From Streptomyces sp. NRRL S-87 (lineage in GTDB: Bacteria > Actinomycetota > Actinomycetes > Streptomycetales > Streptomycetaceae), in NCBI RefSeq assembly GCF_000719335.1, contig NZ_JOGB01000078.1, positions 1 to 29,387 on the forward strand: a stretch of 29,387 bases of DNA. Reading direction: 5' to 3'. A model generated the notes under the pieces. The model was not told the DNA's origin. It did no database searches and saw nothing but the letters and a program-made list of their open reading frames with translations. This document shows, piece by piece, positions 14,305 through 21,515 of this stretch. The stretch's first letter is position 1, and each line of letters begins with the position of its first letter. The translations under genes and the position numbers were made by a program.

Positions 14305-14496
14305 GTGAGCACTACACGTCGCCCGCTCGGGCACGGCCCCGTACCCGTCCTCGACGATCAGGCGGAGCATGCAGCCCGTGGGCGGACGGCGGCGGAGTGG
14401 GCGGCCGAGGAGCCCCGGCAGCAGTCCGCCCCGCCCGCGACGGCTGAGCCCGTGGGCGGACGGCGGCCGCTCGGGGCCGGTCCTGGGACTGGCTGA
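14305..14496 (+). CDS. Small protein with repeated RRPLGxGP motif, unknown
   Basis: A 63-aa frame from GTG at 14305 with high third-position G/C, reading MSTTRRPLGHGPVPVLDDQA and ending VGGRRPLGAGPGTG. The RRPLGxGP motif occurs at both ends, as in other small Streptomyces proteins I cannot name. A 21-bp direct repeat (14373-14393 and 14447-14467) lies inside it. The ribosome site is weak. Divergent from the truncated TrmO-like gene. Coding status is uncertain. Confidence 0.4.
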   Translation: MSTTRRPLGHGPVPVLDDQAEHAARGRTAAEWAAEEPRQQSAPPATAEPVGGRRPLGAGPGTG

Positions 14497-14538
14497 CGGA
14501 TCAGTCGGCCGGGGGCCGGTCCATGGCCCGTGAGGGCG

Positions 14539-15291
14539 TCAGGTCTTGGGTGGGAAGGCCCTGTCGGCTGCCGTGGCCAGGCGGGTGATCTGGTCGGGCT
14601 TGAGAATGCGTCGCCGTCGGCGCAGGTGGCGGGCCAGGCGGGACGCCTCGATGATCACGACGCCGTCGAAGGTGAGGATGCCGCGGCGGCCGACGGGGGC
14701 GCCCTGGACCGCGATGATCGGCTGGACGTCCAGTTGGAGGTCGGCCAGCGGGCGGCGGAGCGCCGCGGTCATCTGGCGGACCTCCCAGTGGACGGTGGAG
14801 ACGGTCCTGTTCTGGGCGTACGTGCCGTACCAGAGCGTCGCGCCGTCCCGGCTGACCGCGACGCGGGCACCCTTGGCCTGCCAGTTCTTGGTGTCGATGT
14901 ACGCGACGCCCCAGCGGCCGACGGCGATGTGGTCGAGGTTGGCGGATCGGCCCACCGCGCGGTCGTGGAGGATGACGGCGCCCCGGCGGGCCAGCGGGCG
15001 GAGCGCTCGGGCGGTCCTGCGCTCGCCCTCGGCGCCGGAGCGCCACGCGCGGACGTGCTGGGGCGTGGCGAACGTCGCCGTCCACGCCAGGAGGACGACC
15101 AGGGCGGCGGCATGCCCGAAGAGGGGAGTGCCAGGGGTGTTCCCGGCGATCCACCAGTCCAGGGCGCCGGCCACGAGGACGACGGCGGGCAGGCCCCGCA
15201 GGAAGCGGCGACGGGACGCGGTACGCCACGAGCGGAGCCGGCGGCGGTACTCGCCGGCTGCGGACTGGCCGGCGCCCGGCCTGGTGGCCAC
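14539..15291 (-). CDS. NERD-domain membrane protein
   Basis: A 250-aa protein with two membrane spans (about residues 34-51 and 59-75) followed by a NERD (nuclease-related) domain at about 86-200. The conserved order is visible: SGAEGERRTARAL, then ANLDHIAVGRWGVAYIDTKNW, where the D-H-I and D-x-K residues correspond to the restriction-endonuclease-like core. NERD proteins are predicted nucleases or DNA-processing factors; activity is largely untested. The GTG at 15291 is preceded by GGAGGGGAAACC. It is the last gene of the minus-strand transfer segment, 19 bp after the TPR-like gene. Its membrane anchor suggests action at the transfer channel, for example on incoming or outgoing DNA; that is inference. 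Confidence 0.8.
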   Translation of the reverse strand: MATRPGAGQSAAGEYRRRLRSWRTASRRRFLRGLPAVVLVAGALDWWIAGNTPGTPLFGHAAALVVLLAWTATFATPQHVRAWRSGAEGERRTARALRPLARRGAVILHDRAVGRSANLDHIAVGRWGVAYIDTKNWQAKGARVAVSRDGATLWYGTYAQNRTVSTVHWEVRQMTAALRRPLADLQLDVQPIIAVQGAPVGRRGILTFDGVVIIEASRLARHLRRRRRILKPDQITRLATAADRAFPPKT

Positions 15292-15310
15292 GGTTTCCCC
15301 TCCGGCGGTG

Positions 15311-16150
15311 TCAGGCGGTCGCGGGCAGGCGTGCCGACACGCTGCGGACGGTCTCGAGGACGGCCGGCTCGAGCCCGGTCAACGTGAGCACGCGCACCAG
15401 TTCGGGTGCCCAGCGGGCCGCGGCGGCGGGGTCGTGGGCCTCCGGATGCTGCTCCGTCCGCTGGGCCAGGAACCGCCACACGACGTGGGCGTTGCGGACA
15501 AGACGAAGCGTTTCCGCACGGGGGGCCTGGGCCTGGTGGCGCCGCTGCGCCGTCTGCAGGTGCAGCTCCAGCGCGGCGGGCCAGTCCTGCAGGAGCGTCG
15601 CCGCGTAGGCGCGCATCGCCAGGGCGTTGACGGTGTACGGGTGGGTGGGCCCGAAAGCGTCGTCCAGGGCGTCCTCGAGGTCGCCGGCGATCACTGCCGC
15701 GGCGGCCAGGTCGCCCGCCGCCAGCGCGGCCTGCGACTTGGTCAGCAGCTCCTGGTACTCCGGCGGCGGAGGGTCCTCCCAGCCCGGCTGCGGGTGCTGA
15801 TCGGCCGCCGGGGCGGTGGCGGGCGCGGGGGCGGTGGCGGGCGCGGGGGCCGGCGGGGCGGGCGCGGGGGCCGGCGGGGCGGGGTGGGGGCGGTCAAGCG
15901 GAGTGACCTCGCCGTCGTAGTCGACGATCAGCGGCCACACGGTCCCGTCCGGCTCCTTCGCGTTCACCCGCACCGGGTGGCCGCGCTGGGCGGCCCGGAG
16001 CTGGACGTCGGCCAACGCGGCGTCCCGGGGGTCCTGCCCGACGATCCGGTGCACCGCCTGCCCGTCGACGCTGGCCTCGCCGTCGCCGTGGACCACGATG
16101 GTGTAGACGGGTGTGAGCGGGACCTGGTCAGGGTCCTTCACAACGGGCAT
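15311..16150 (-). CDS. TPR-like protein with Pro/Ala linker, unknown
   Basis: A 279-aa protein in three parts. Residues 1-85 form a compact domain (VYTIVVHGDGEASVDG, WPLIVDYDGEV), reminiscent of small beta-rich domains in Streptomyces plasmid proteins. Residues 88-127 are an almost pure Pro/Ala linker coded by repeats of GGCGGGCGCGGG-type sequence. Residues 128-279 are helical with TPR-like spacing (AALAAGDLAAAAVIAGDLED, AMRAYAATLLQDWPAALELH). The ATG at 16150 has GAAGGAA upstream. It follows the lsr2 terminator and leads into the NERD gene. No catalytic motif; a protein-protein interaction role is likely. Confidence 0.7.
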   Translation of the reverse strand: MPVVKDPDQVPLTPVYTIVVHGDGEASVDGQAVHRIVGQDPRDAALADVQLRAAQRGHPVRVNAKEPDGTVWPLIVDYDGEVTPLDRPHPAPPAPAPAPPAPAPATAPAPATAPAADQHPQPGWEDPPPPEYQELLTKSQAALAAGDLAAAAVIAGDLEDALDDAFGPTHPYTVNALAMRAYAATLLQDWPAALELHLQTAQRRHQAQAPRAETLRLVRNAHVVWRFLAQRTEQHPEAHDPAAAARWAPELVRVLTLTGLEPAVLETVRSVSARLPATA

Positions 16151-16185
16151 GCTCGTTCCTTCGTTCGACAGATCCCCCTGCTGTC

Positions 16186-16218
16186 GCGCCCGCGCCGGGC
16201 CGAACCGGGCGCGGGCGC
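16186..16218 (-). terminator. Terminator hairpin after lsr2
   Basis: GCGCCCGCGCC (16186-16196) pairs perfectly with GGCGCGGGCGC (16208-16218) just past the lsr2 stop at 16223. It separates the lsr2 transcript from the TPR-NERD pair. Confidence 0.6.
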
Positions 16219-16222
16219 CGCA

Positions 16223-16621
16223 TCAGCGGCCGATGTACGGGTTTTCGTGGGCGGCGGGCACCTGCTGTGCCGGAACCGCTGCGGGAGCCTCCTGGGCGGC
16301 GTTGTGGGCCGTGTAGGCATCACGGAGGTCCTGCGGCACCGGACCGGACCGCGGCACCTCCCGGCCCGCCTTCTTCGCCCACGCGCGGATGCGCTGGTCG
16401 GTCCCGTCCGCCTTGGGCCTGCCCGCAGCGCGCTTGCGGCCGGCGGCCTGCCGGGGGCGGGCCGCCGCCAGCAGGGGGCCGAGCAGCTTGTCGTACTCCT
16501 CGACGTGAGCGGCGCTCAGGTCGATCTCGTACTCCTTGCCCTTCCAGGCGAACGCGACCCGCTCGACGCCCGCGGTGCTCTGACCGTCCAGGTCATCGAC
16601 CAGAATTACCTTTTCGGCCAT
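16223..16621 (-). CDS. lsr2: Plasmid-borne Lsr2-family nucleoid protein with altered DNA-binding motif
   Basis: A 132-aa protein. The N-terminal half (AEKVILVDDLDG, VAFAWKGKEYEIDLSAAHVEEYDKLLGPLL) is the Lsr2 oligomerisation domain. The C-terminal half has RIRAWAKKAGREVPRSGPVPQDLRDAY, matching the Lsr2 DNA-binding helices. In canonical Lsr2 the loop between the helices carries R-G-R, which inserts in the minor groove of A/T-rich DNA. Here it reads S92-G93-P94, so both arginines are missing, although R91 precedes it. Lsr2 silences foreign A/T-rich DNA; a plasmid copy could hide the plasmid from, or modulate, the host protein. AAAGGAG precedes the ATG at 16621. A 22-aa tail extends beyond the usual domain. 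Confidence 0.88.
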   Translation of the reverse strand: MAEKVILVDDLDGQSTAGVERVAFAWKGKEYEIDLSAAHVEEYDKLLGPLLAAARPRQAAGRKRAAGRPKADGTDQRIRAWAKKAGREVPRSGPVPQDLRDAYTAHNAAQEAPAAVPAQQVPAAHENPYIGR

Positions 16622-16681
16622 GGCCGTACTCCTTTGTTCTCAGTGTAATGATCTCAAAGCGCTATGACATGAGGAACGGCC

Positions 16682-17989
16682 CTACCCGCCGTTGGGGAAG
16701 TACGGAGGGGCCCAACCCTCATAGATCGCGCCCCACTTCCTCTCGATCTCGTCGGCGGGGACGATGCTGATGCGGCCCGGCTCCCGGATGTCGTTCGAGG
16801 CGATCTCACCGTTGCCCACGTAGAGCGCCACGTGCCCGGACCGACTGGAGTTGCGCCAGAACAGCAGCGCGCCGGGCGGTGGGTTCCGGTCTTTGGTGTG
16901 CCGCATCGAGGAGGGCATCGCCCAGTAGTGGTCGATGGCGTGCCCGGTGCCGGCGGAGTTCCACCCGTAGGTCTTGGCCGTGAACATCAGGCACATCCGG
17001 AACCAGTCCTCGGACGGCGTGTGGCGCGCCGCCTCCTGCTTTGCCCACGCGATGGCCTCCGCGGTGGAGCGCCGGTTCTTGACCTCCGGCGGCCACGGGG
17101 CGTCCTTGTCGTGGAACACACGGCCGTCCTTGCCCGGATCGGTCTTGGGCTCGTCGCCGAACTCCTTGCCCTCGCAGCGGTTGAACACGCCCTCGTCGGG
17201 CTTCTCGGTGCTCGTCGGGCGCGTGTAGCCGCTCGGGTACGAGCCGGGGGGCACGGCAGCGTCGGTCGCCGTCCCCGTCGGAGCCGGACTGCCGCCCCGG
17301 TCCAGGTCAAGGCCGGCCTCGTGCGCGATGCGGCGGGCTTCTGACTCCTGCCCCGCGTACAGGTCCGGGAACGCACTGCGCTGGACCTTCTGGGCCGCAT
17401 CGCCGAGCGCCATCGTGTCCCAGCCCGGGATGTCGGACAGACCGGGCGGATCTCCATGGTCACCCCGCTTGAAGCCCTTGCCCAGGAGGAACATCTTGCT
17501 GGAGTAGTGGGGGTCCATGATCTGCTCGACGGTCCCCCACCCCGTCGACGGGCGCTGCTGGAACAGGCCGACGCTGTCCCGGTCGCCGTGGTCGAGGTTG
17601 ATCAGCGTGGACTCCTGCAGAGCGGTCATCAGTGCGATGAGCGTGGCCCTGCCGGACAGGCCGGCGGTGGCGGCCTCTCCGTCGATGATCTTGGCGTTGG
17701 CTATCTGCTGCTCCCGCAGCTTCCCGCCGGTGCCGCCACCCCCGCCGTTCCCGCCGTTCCCGCCGCCGTTGTCACCACCGTTGTCGCGGCCGTCGTCGTA
17801 CTCCGTGTCGGGCTTGCCGGCGTCGCCGCAGGCGGCGATCGAGGCCTGGCTGCTGCCCGCGATGCTGCCGACGATGCCCAGGGCGACGAGGAAGATGAAG
17901 AAGATGACGCCGGCGGGTATGACGAGTTTGAGCATCGCCCCCCGACGCGCCACCCCCGAGGCCATCATGACGGCCTGGCGCGTGTTCAC
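16682..17989 (-). CDS. Two-domain cell-wall hydrolase of the transfer system (VirB1-like plus NlpC/P60-like)
   Basis: A 435-aa protein with an N-terminal membrane anchor (about residues 20-45) and a Gly/Asn/Asp-rich linker (67-90). A lysozyme-like domain follows (98-200) with the catalytic-type glutamate in IALMTALQES (E126) and GLFQQRPSTGWG. After a second linker, residues about 305-430 form a peptidase-like domain with cysteine C333 (DWFRMCLMF) and histidine H386 (SGHVALYVG), the usual order in NlpC/P60 or CHAP enzymes. Such proteins open the peptidoglycan for the conjugation channel. The GTG at 17989 lies 3 bp after the stop of the VirB8-like gene. It is the last structural gene of the transfer operon before lsr2. 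Confidence 0.82.
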   Translation of the reverse strand: MNTRQAVMMASGVARRGAMLKLVIPAGVIFFIFLVALGIVGSIAGSSQASIAACGDAGKPDTEYDDGRDNGGDNGGGNGGNGGGGGTGGKLREQQIANAKIIDGEAATAGLSGRATLIALMTALQESTLINLDHGDRDSVGLFQQRPSTGWGTVEQIMDPHYSSKMFLLGKGFKRGDHGDPPGLSDIPGWDTMALGDAAQKVQRSAFPDLYAGQESEARRIAHEAGLDLDRGGSPAPTGTATDAAVPPGSYPSGYTRPTSTEKPDEGVFNRCEGKEFGDEPKTDPGKDGRVFHDKDAPWPPEVKNRRSTAEAIAWAKQEAARHTPSEDWFRMCLMFTAKTYGWNSAGTGHAIDHYWAMPSSMRHTKDRNPPPGALLFWRNSSRSGHVALYVGNGEIASNDIREPGRISIVPADEIERKWGAIYEGWAPPYFPNGG

Positions 17990-17992
17990 GTG

Positions 17993-18769
17993 TCAGACCC
18001 CCAGCACCCTGGCCACACGCCAGCCCTTGGAGCTGTGCGTCATCTCGACCTGGAACACGTAGGTCTGCTCGTACTGCTTGTAGCCGTCGATGTGCGCCGT
18101 GACCTTGGCCTGCCGCCACACCCTGAGCGGGGTGTCGACGGGCAGGCCCTGGGTCGCCTTCCCCACGTCCACGGAGAGGACGGTGGAGATGCCGCCGTTG
18201 GAGACCAGCTCGTTCCACAGCCGGTCCTCGTTGGCCGTCAGGTTCGCGGCCAGGGCGCGCGTCATCCACGGGGCAGCCCGCTCGACGGACGGCTTGTGGT
18301 CGCGGTCCACCGGCGGGTTGCGCGTCAGGTAGACGCGCCCCCATCCGTCGGCCGTCTTCTCCGGCGTGCTGAGGTCCACGACGGGGGTCGACGCCGAAGG
18401 CGACGCCTCGGAGGCCGAGGGGGAGGCCGAGGTCGCGCTCGCACTGGGAGCCGCCGGAGTGGGGCTGGCCGCCACCGCCACGCCCGCCCCGGACTCCTTG
18501 TCCGAGCCGAGCCAGTGGGTGGCGCCCCAGCCGATGGCGAGGATCGCCGCGATGATGACGGCGGCCCCCGCCGGCGTCATCGGCTCGCGCCGGCGCTCCT
18601 CCTCCAGCACCCGGCGCGTCGTCTCCTTGCGGGTGCGCTTGTGCTCCTGCCGGGCCCGCCGCCGCTCCTTGCGCTTGCCGCTGCGCGCCTCCTCCGGGAG
18701 CTCGTACTGCTCCTTGAGCAGCTCCCGGAAGTCCGCGACGGTCCTGGCCTTGTCGTCCTCGCCGCTCAC
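17993..18769 (-). CDS. VirB8-like single-pass transfer protein
   Basis: A 258-aa protein with a highly basic cytoplasmic N-terminus (residues 31-62, rich in KR), one membrane span (67-87), a Ser/Pro/Ala linker (95-130) and an extracellular domain (140-258) with an NTF2-like outline ending in KGWRVARVLGV. This layout is that of VirB8/TcpC-type scaffold proteins. The GTG at 18769 overlaps the stop of the VirB6-like gene (GTGA), so the two are translationally coupled. A second, larger TcpC-like protein is at the head of the operon. Confidence 0.65.
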   Translation of the reverse strand: MSGEDDKARTVADFRELLKEQYELPEEARSGKRKERRRARQEHKRTRKETTRRVLEEERRREPMTPAGAAVIIAAILAIGWGATHWLGSDKESGAGVAVAASPTPAAPSASATSASPSASEASPSASTPVVDLSTPEKTADGWGRVYLTRNPPVDRDHKPSVERAAPWMTRALAANLTANEDRLWNELVSNGGISTVLSVDVGKATQGLPVDTPLRVWRQAKVTAHIDGYKQYEQTYVFQVEMTHSSKGWRVARVLGV

Positions 18770-20985
18770 TGGCTCCTCCTGCTGCGCATGCCGGGCACCG
18801 CCATGCGGCGGCCGGTGGTACGGGCGGTACGGCCGGGCGTCTCGGGACGCACCGGGTTCGGGCCCCTGGAGCCGCCGGCGGCCGGCGGGCGGTTCGGCGT
18901 ACTGCTGATGACCTTGTGCCGGATGAGCTTGGGAGCCGGGCGGCCCGGCTCCGGCGCGGACCGGAAGGCGAAGTTGGCCTGCTCGCCCGCCTCCGGACGG
19001 AGCGCCGGCGAAGGCCGTCCGGCGGCCACCTGCGCGGGCTGCGGGGCAGCCTGGGCGGCCGTGGTCCGCGTGCCGCCCGCCACGGTGGCGGGGCGGCCGG
19101 CCGCGGCGTCGGCGGAACGGGAGGCCGTGGCCTGCCCGCGGGCCGCGCTGCCGTTGCGGCGGGCGCCCACGGTCTGCGCGGAGCTGCCCGCGGGCAGCTC
19201 CGGACGGGACGCCCCGGCAGTGACCTCCATCGGCCGGCGGCCGGCCGGGAGCGCGTTCGCGGGCCCGTCGGCGACGGACCGGCCCGTGGCGGGCGCGCTG
19301 GAGGCCGGAAGCTCCGGACGGCTCGTCAGCGGGCCCACCGCGGTACGGCTGTTGCCTCCGGGCAGGGACGCCGCACCGCTGTGTCCCGTGGGAAGCGGCG
19401 GCATCGGACGCCGCGAGCCGGCCAGCGCGCCCGGCGAACCGCCGCCGGGCAGCTGCGGGACGCCACCGCCGTCACCTGCGCCCCCGCCGCCGCCACCGCG
19501 GCGCGGGAACCTCGGCAGACGGGGCATGCGCGGGGCGTGCATGGCGACCAGACCGCGCCCTGCGGCCTTGGTCAGGCCCCAGCCCGCCTTGGCGGCACCG
19601 CGGGCCGCCAGAAGGCCGCCCAGCGCGGCGGCCGGCGAGGTCATGCCGGTGACGCCGACGATCGACTCCATGATGCCGCGGAACTTGAACGCCACCAGGG
19701 CGGCCGCGATCGACAGACCGCCCACGGCCGCGTACCCCAGGGAACCGAACGCCTTGGCCGCCGCCGTCTCGATGACCATCACCGCCCCGAGCACCATGGT
19801 CGAGATCGCGCTCTGGAGCGCGAAGCCCAACAGGGTGTCGAAGTACCTGACACCCCAGGTCCGGGGTCTTCCGGGGATGACCCACAGACAGGCGAAGATC
19901 ACACCGCTGAAGAGCAGCATCAGAGCACCCAGCAGTGATGCCAGGCTGGCGAAGGCCAACGCCAGCAGCAAGGCCGCGAAGATGATGACGCAGATCAGGG
20001 CCGGAATCGTCACCATGATGCGGCCGACGGGCGTGTGCCCCTGCCGCCACGTGACCGAGTCCTCTCCGACCGAGTCCTTCGTCACGTTCTTCTGGAGCCA
20101 CTCCTTCCGCTTGCCCTTCCACACACCTTGTTCGAGCAGGTCCTTGCCGTGCTTCTTGCAGGCGTCCTTCGAGCCGAAATCGGCGACGCACCAGGGCGTG
20201 ACGACGAACGTCCGCCAGACGGCGTCCCCGCTCTTGCGCAGCATGTTGTCGCGCTCGTTCGACCCCCATGAGGGCGTTGTACCGAGGTCGATGGGCTCCT
20301 TCGTCCCGTCCCCGATACCGGCGTCGGCGGCGTTCATCGCGATGGAGGAGCCAATGGTGCGGACGTTGTCGATGCCACTGATCCACGTCGAGGGCGACAG
20401 CAGCAGCGACAGCGAGAAGATCGTGGAGACCGCCACCCACCCCAACTGGCCCAGGGCGCTGCCCGCCGCCTTGCGGTGCTGGGCCCACGCCACCAGGGCG
20501 CCGACCATCATCGCCGAGGGCAGAAGGGTGTTCGTCAGCGTGCCCGACGCGGCCTCGATGGACTTCGCGATCGAGCCCTCCACCTCGGGGATCGTCGTCA
20601 GATTGAAGATCCACTGCACGATCATCACGCAGGCGCTGCCGATGGTCGCGGTCAGCGCCATGCAGATGTCCGCGGGCAGTTCGAGGATGGGGTCGAAGAC
20701 GTCCCACATGCCGTAGTCGCTGTCCAGCGTGAACAGCAGGGGGTTGCTGTACTTCTCGTACAGCGTGTCCGGACCGGTGTGCTTGAGCTGGGGTGAGGGG
20801 AGCAGGTCGCCGACGCCGACCGGCGCGATGTCCTGGGCCCATGCGGACTGCGCCGTGACCATGAGCGTGACGTACAAGCCGAGGAGCGGGATCAGGACGT
20901 TGCGCTTGCGGGGGAGCCGGAAGTGCTGGATGCGTATCAGCAGTTTGAGGACGCTGAACCGGTAGGTCTTCGCGGTCACGGTCAT
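18766..20985 (-). CDS. VirB6/TrbL-like polytopic channel protein
   Basis: A 739-aa protein. A basic N-terminus leads into a signal-peptide-like segment (about residues 30-51; LGLYVTLMVTAQSAWAQ). Several membrane spans follow, including ADICMALTATIGSACVMIVQ, LPSAMMVGALVAWA, WVAVSTIFSLSLLL and the long span ALICVIIFAALLLALAFASL. The final 243 residues are Gly/Pro/Ala/Ser/Arg-rich and probably disordered. I chose the ATG at 20985 because it overlaps the stop of the lipoprotein gene (ATGA) with GAGGGG upstream; the longer frame to 21126 would overlap that gene by 145 bp. Position between VirB4-lipoprotein and VirB8-like genes supports a channel role. Confidence 0.78.
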   Translation of the reverse strand: MTVTAKTYRFSVLKLLIRIQHFRLPRKRNVLIPLLGLYVTLMVTAQSAWAQDIAPVGVGDLLPSPQLKHTGPDTLYEKYSNPLLFTLDSDYGMWDVFDPILELPADICMALTATIGSACVMIVQWIFNLTTIPEVEGSIAKSIEAASGTLTNTLLPSAMMVGALVAWAQHRKAAGSALGQLGWVAVSTIFSLSLLLSPSTWISGIDNVRTIGSSIAMNAADAGIGDGTKEPIDLGTTPSWGSNERDNMLRKSGDAVWRTFVVTPWCVADFGSKDACKKHGKDLLEQGVWKGKRKEWLQKNVTKDSVGEDSVTWRQGHTPVGRIMVTIPALICVIIFAALLLALAFASLASLLGALMLLFSGVIFACLWVIPGRPRTWGVRYFDTLLGFALQSAISTMVLGAVMVIETAAAKAFGSLGYAAVGGLSIAAALVAFKFRGIMESIVGVTGMTSPAAALGGLLAARGAAKAGWGLTKAAGRGLVAMHAPRMPRLPRFPRRGGGGGGAGDGGGVPQLPGGGSPGALAGSRRPMPPLPTGHSGAASLPGGNSRTAVGPLTSRPELPASSAPATGRSVADGPANALPAGRRPMEVTAGASRPELPAGSSAQTVGARRNGSAARGQATASRSADAAAGRPATVAGGTRTTAAQAAPQPAQVAAGRPSPALRPEAGEQANFAFRSAPEPGRPAPKLIRHKVISSTPNRPPAAGGSRGPNPVRPETPGRTARTTGRRMAVPGMRSRRSQ

Positions 20986-21515
20986 CCCCTCATCAGGGCG
21001 TCGTGGACCGGGTTTCCGTGGGCGATGTCCGAGTCGAAGATGTCCTCGGCCTGGTCGACCAGCCAGGTGTCCCCCTGCTGGACCAGACGCAGTGCCTCGC
21101 GGCTCGTGCTGCTGCTGGTCGGCCACGTCACCGTGAACTCGACCTGCACCCCGGTACCCGCCGGGTGCTCACCGATCGCGGCGACGGGCACGGGGCTGGA
21201 GGCCTTGACCGGGCCGGTGTCCGCCCGATCCGGTCCGCCCGTGCTTGAGGGGGACGGCGTCGGCGTCGGCTTGCTGTTCTCCGCGACGCAGGCTTCGACG
21301 GTACCGTCCCGGTAGCGGTCGGTCTGCATCGCACAGATCCGCCGCCAGTCCCGGTCGTTGCGCGCTTCCTGGTAGACGCGGGCGGCTTCCACCGCGGCGG
21401 CCGTCGGGTCCTTGGCCTTCCCGCCGTTCTTCTGCTCGCCTGCTTCGTCCGACGAGCAACCGGCGGCCGCCAGCACCACGACAGCGGCCGATACGGCCAT
21501 GGCGATACGCCTCAT
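20982..21515 (-). CDS. Secreted lipoprotein of the transfer operon
   Basis: A 177-aa protein with a lipoprotein signal: a basic start, hydrophobic core and lipobox LAAAGC with C20 as the lipidated cysteine. The mature part contains DRDWRRICAMQTDRYRDGTV and a C-terminal LRLVQQGDTWLVDQ, an NTF2-like/DUF4878-like pattern. It is anchored outside the membrane and may stabilise the channel as VirB7 does in other systems; that is inference from position. The ATG at 21515 overlaps the VirB4 stop (ATGA). Confidence 0.75.
   Translation of the reverse strand: MRRIAMAVSAAVVVLAAAGCSSDEAGEQKNGGKAKDPTAAAVEAARVYQEARNDRDWRRICAMQTDRYRDGTVEACVAENSKPTPTPSPSSTGGPDRADTGPVKASSPVPVAAIGEHPAGTGVQVEFTVTWPTSSSTSREALRLVQQGDTWLVDQAEDIFDSDIAHGNPVHDALMRG

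Noticed and set aside
14302..14312. GCCGTGAGCAC resembling a ParB half-site
   Set aside because: The other arm is absent, so it is not a palindrome. Probably chance.
15780..15885. Short G/C-rich tandem repeats as a functional DNA element
   Set aside because: They encode the Pro/Ala linker of the TPR-like protein in frame and need no other explanation.
17456..20716. 1086-aa plus-strand open frame opposite the transfer operon
   Set aside because: It is antisense to three well-supported transfer genes whose domains, coupled starts and codon bias are clear. High-GC DNA often leaves such frames open.
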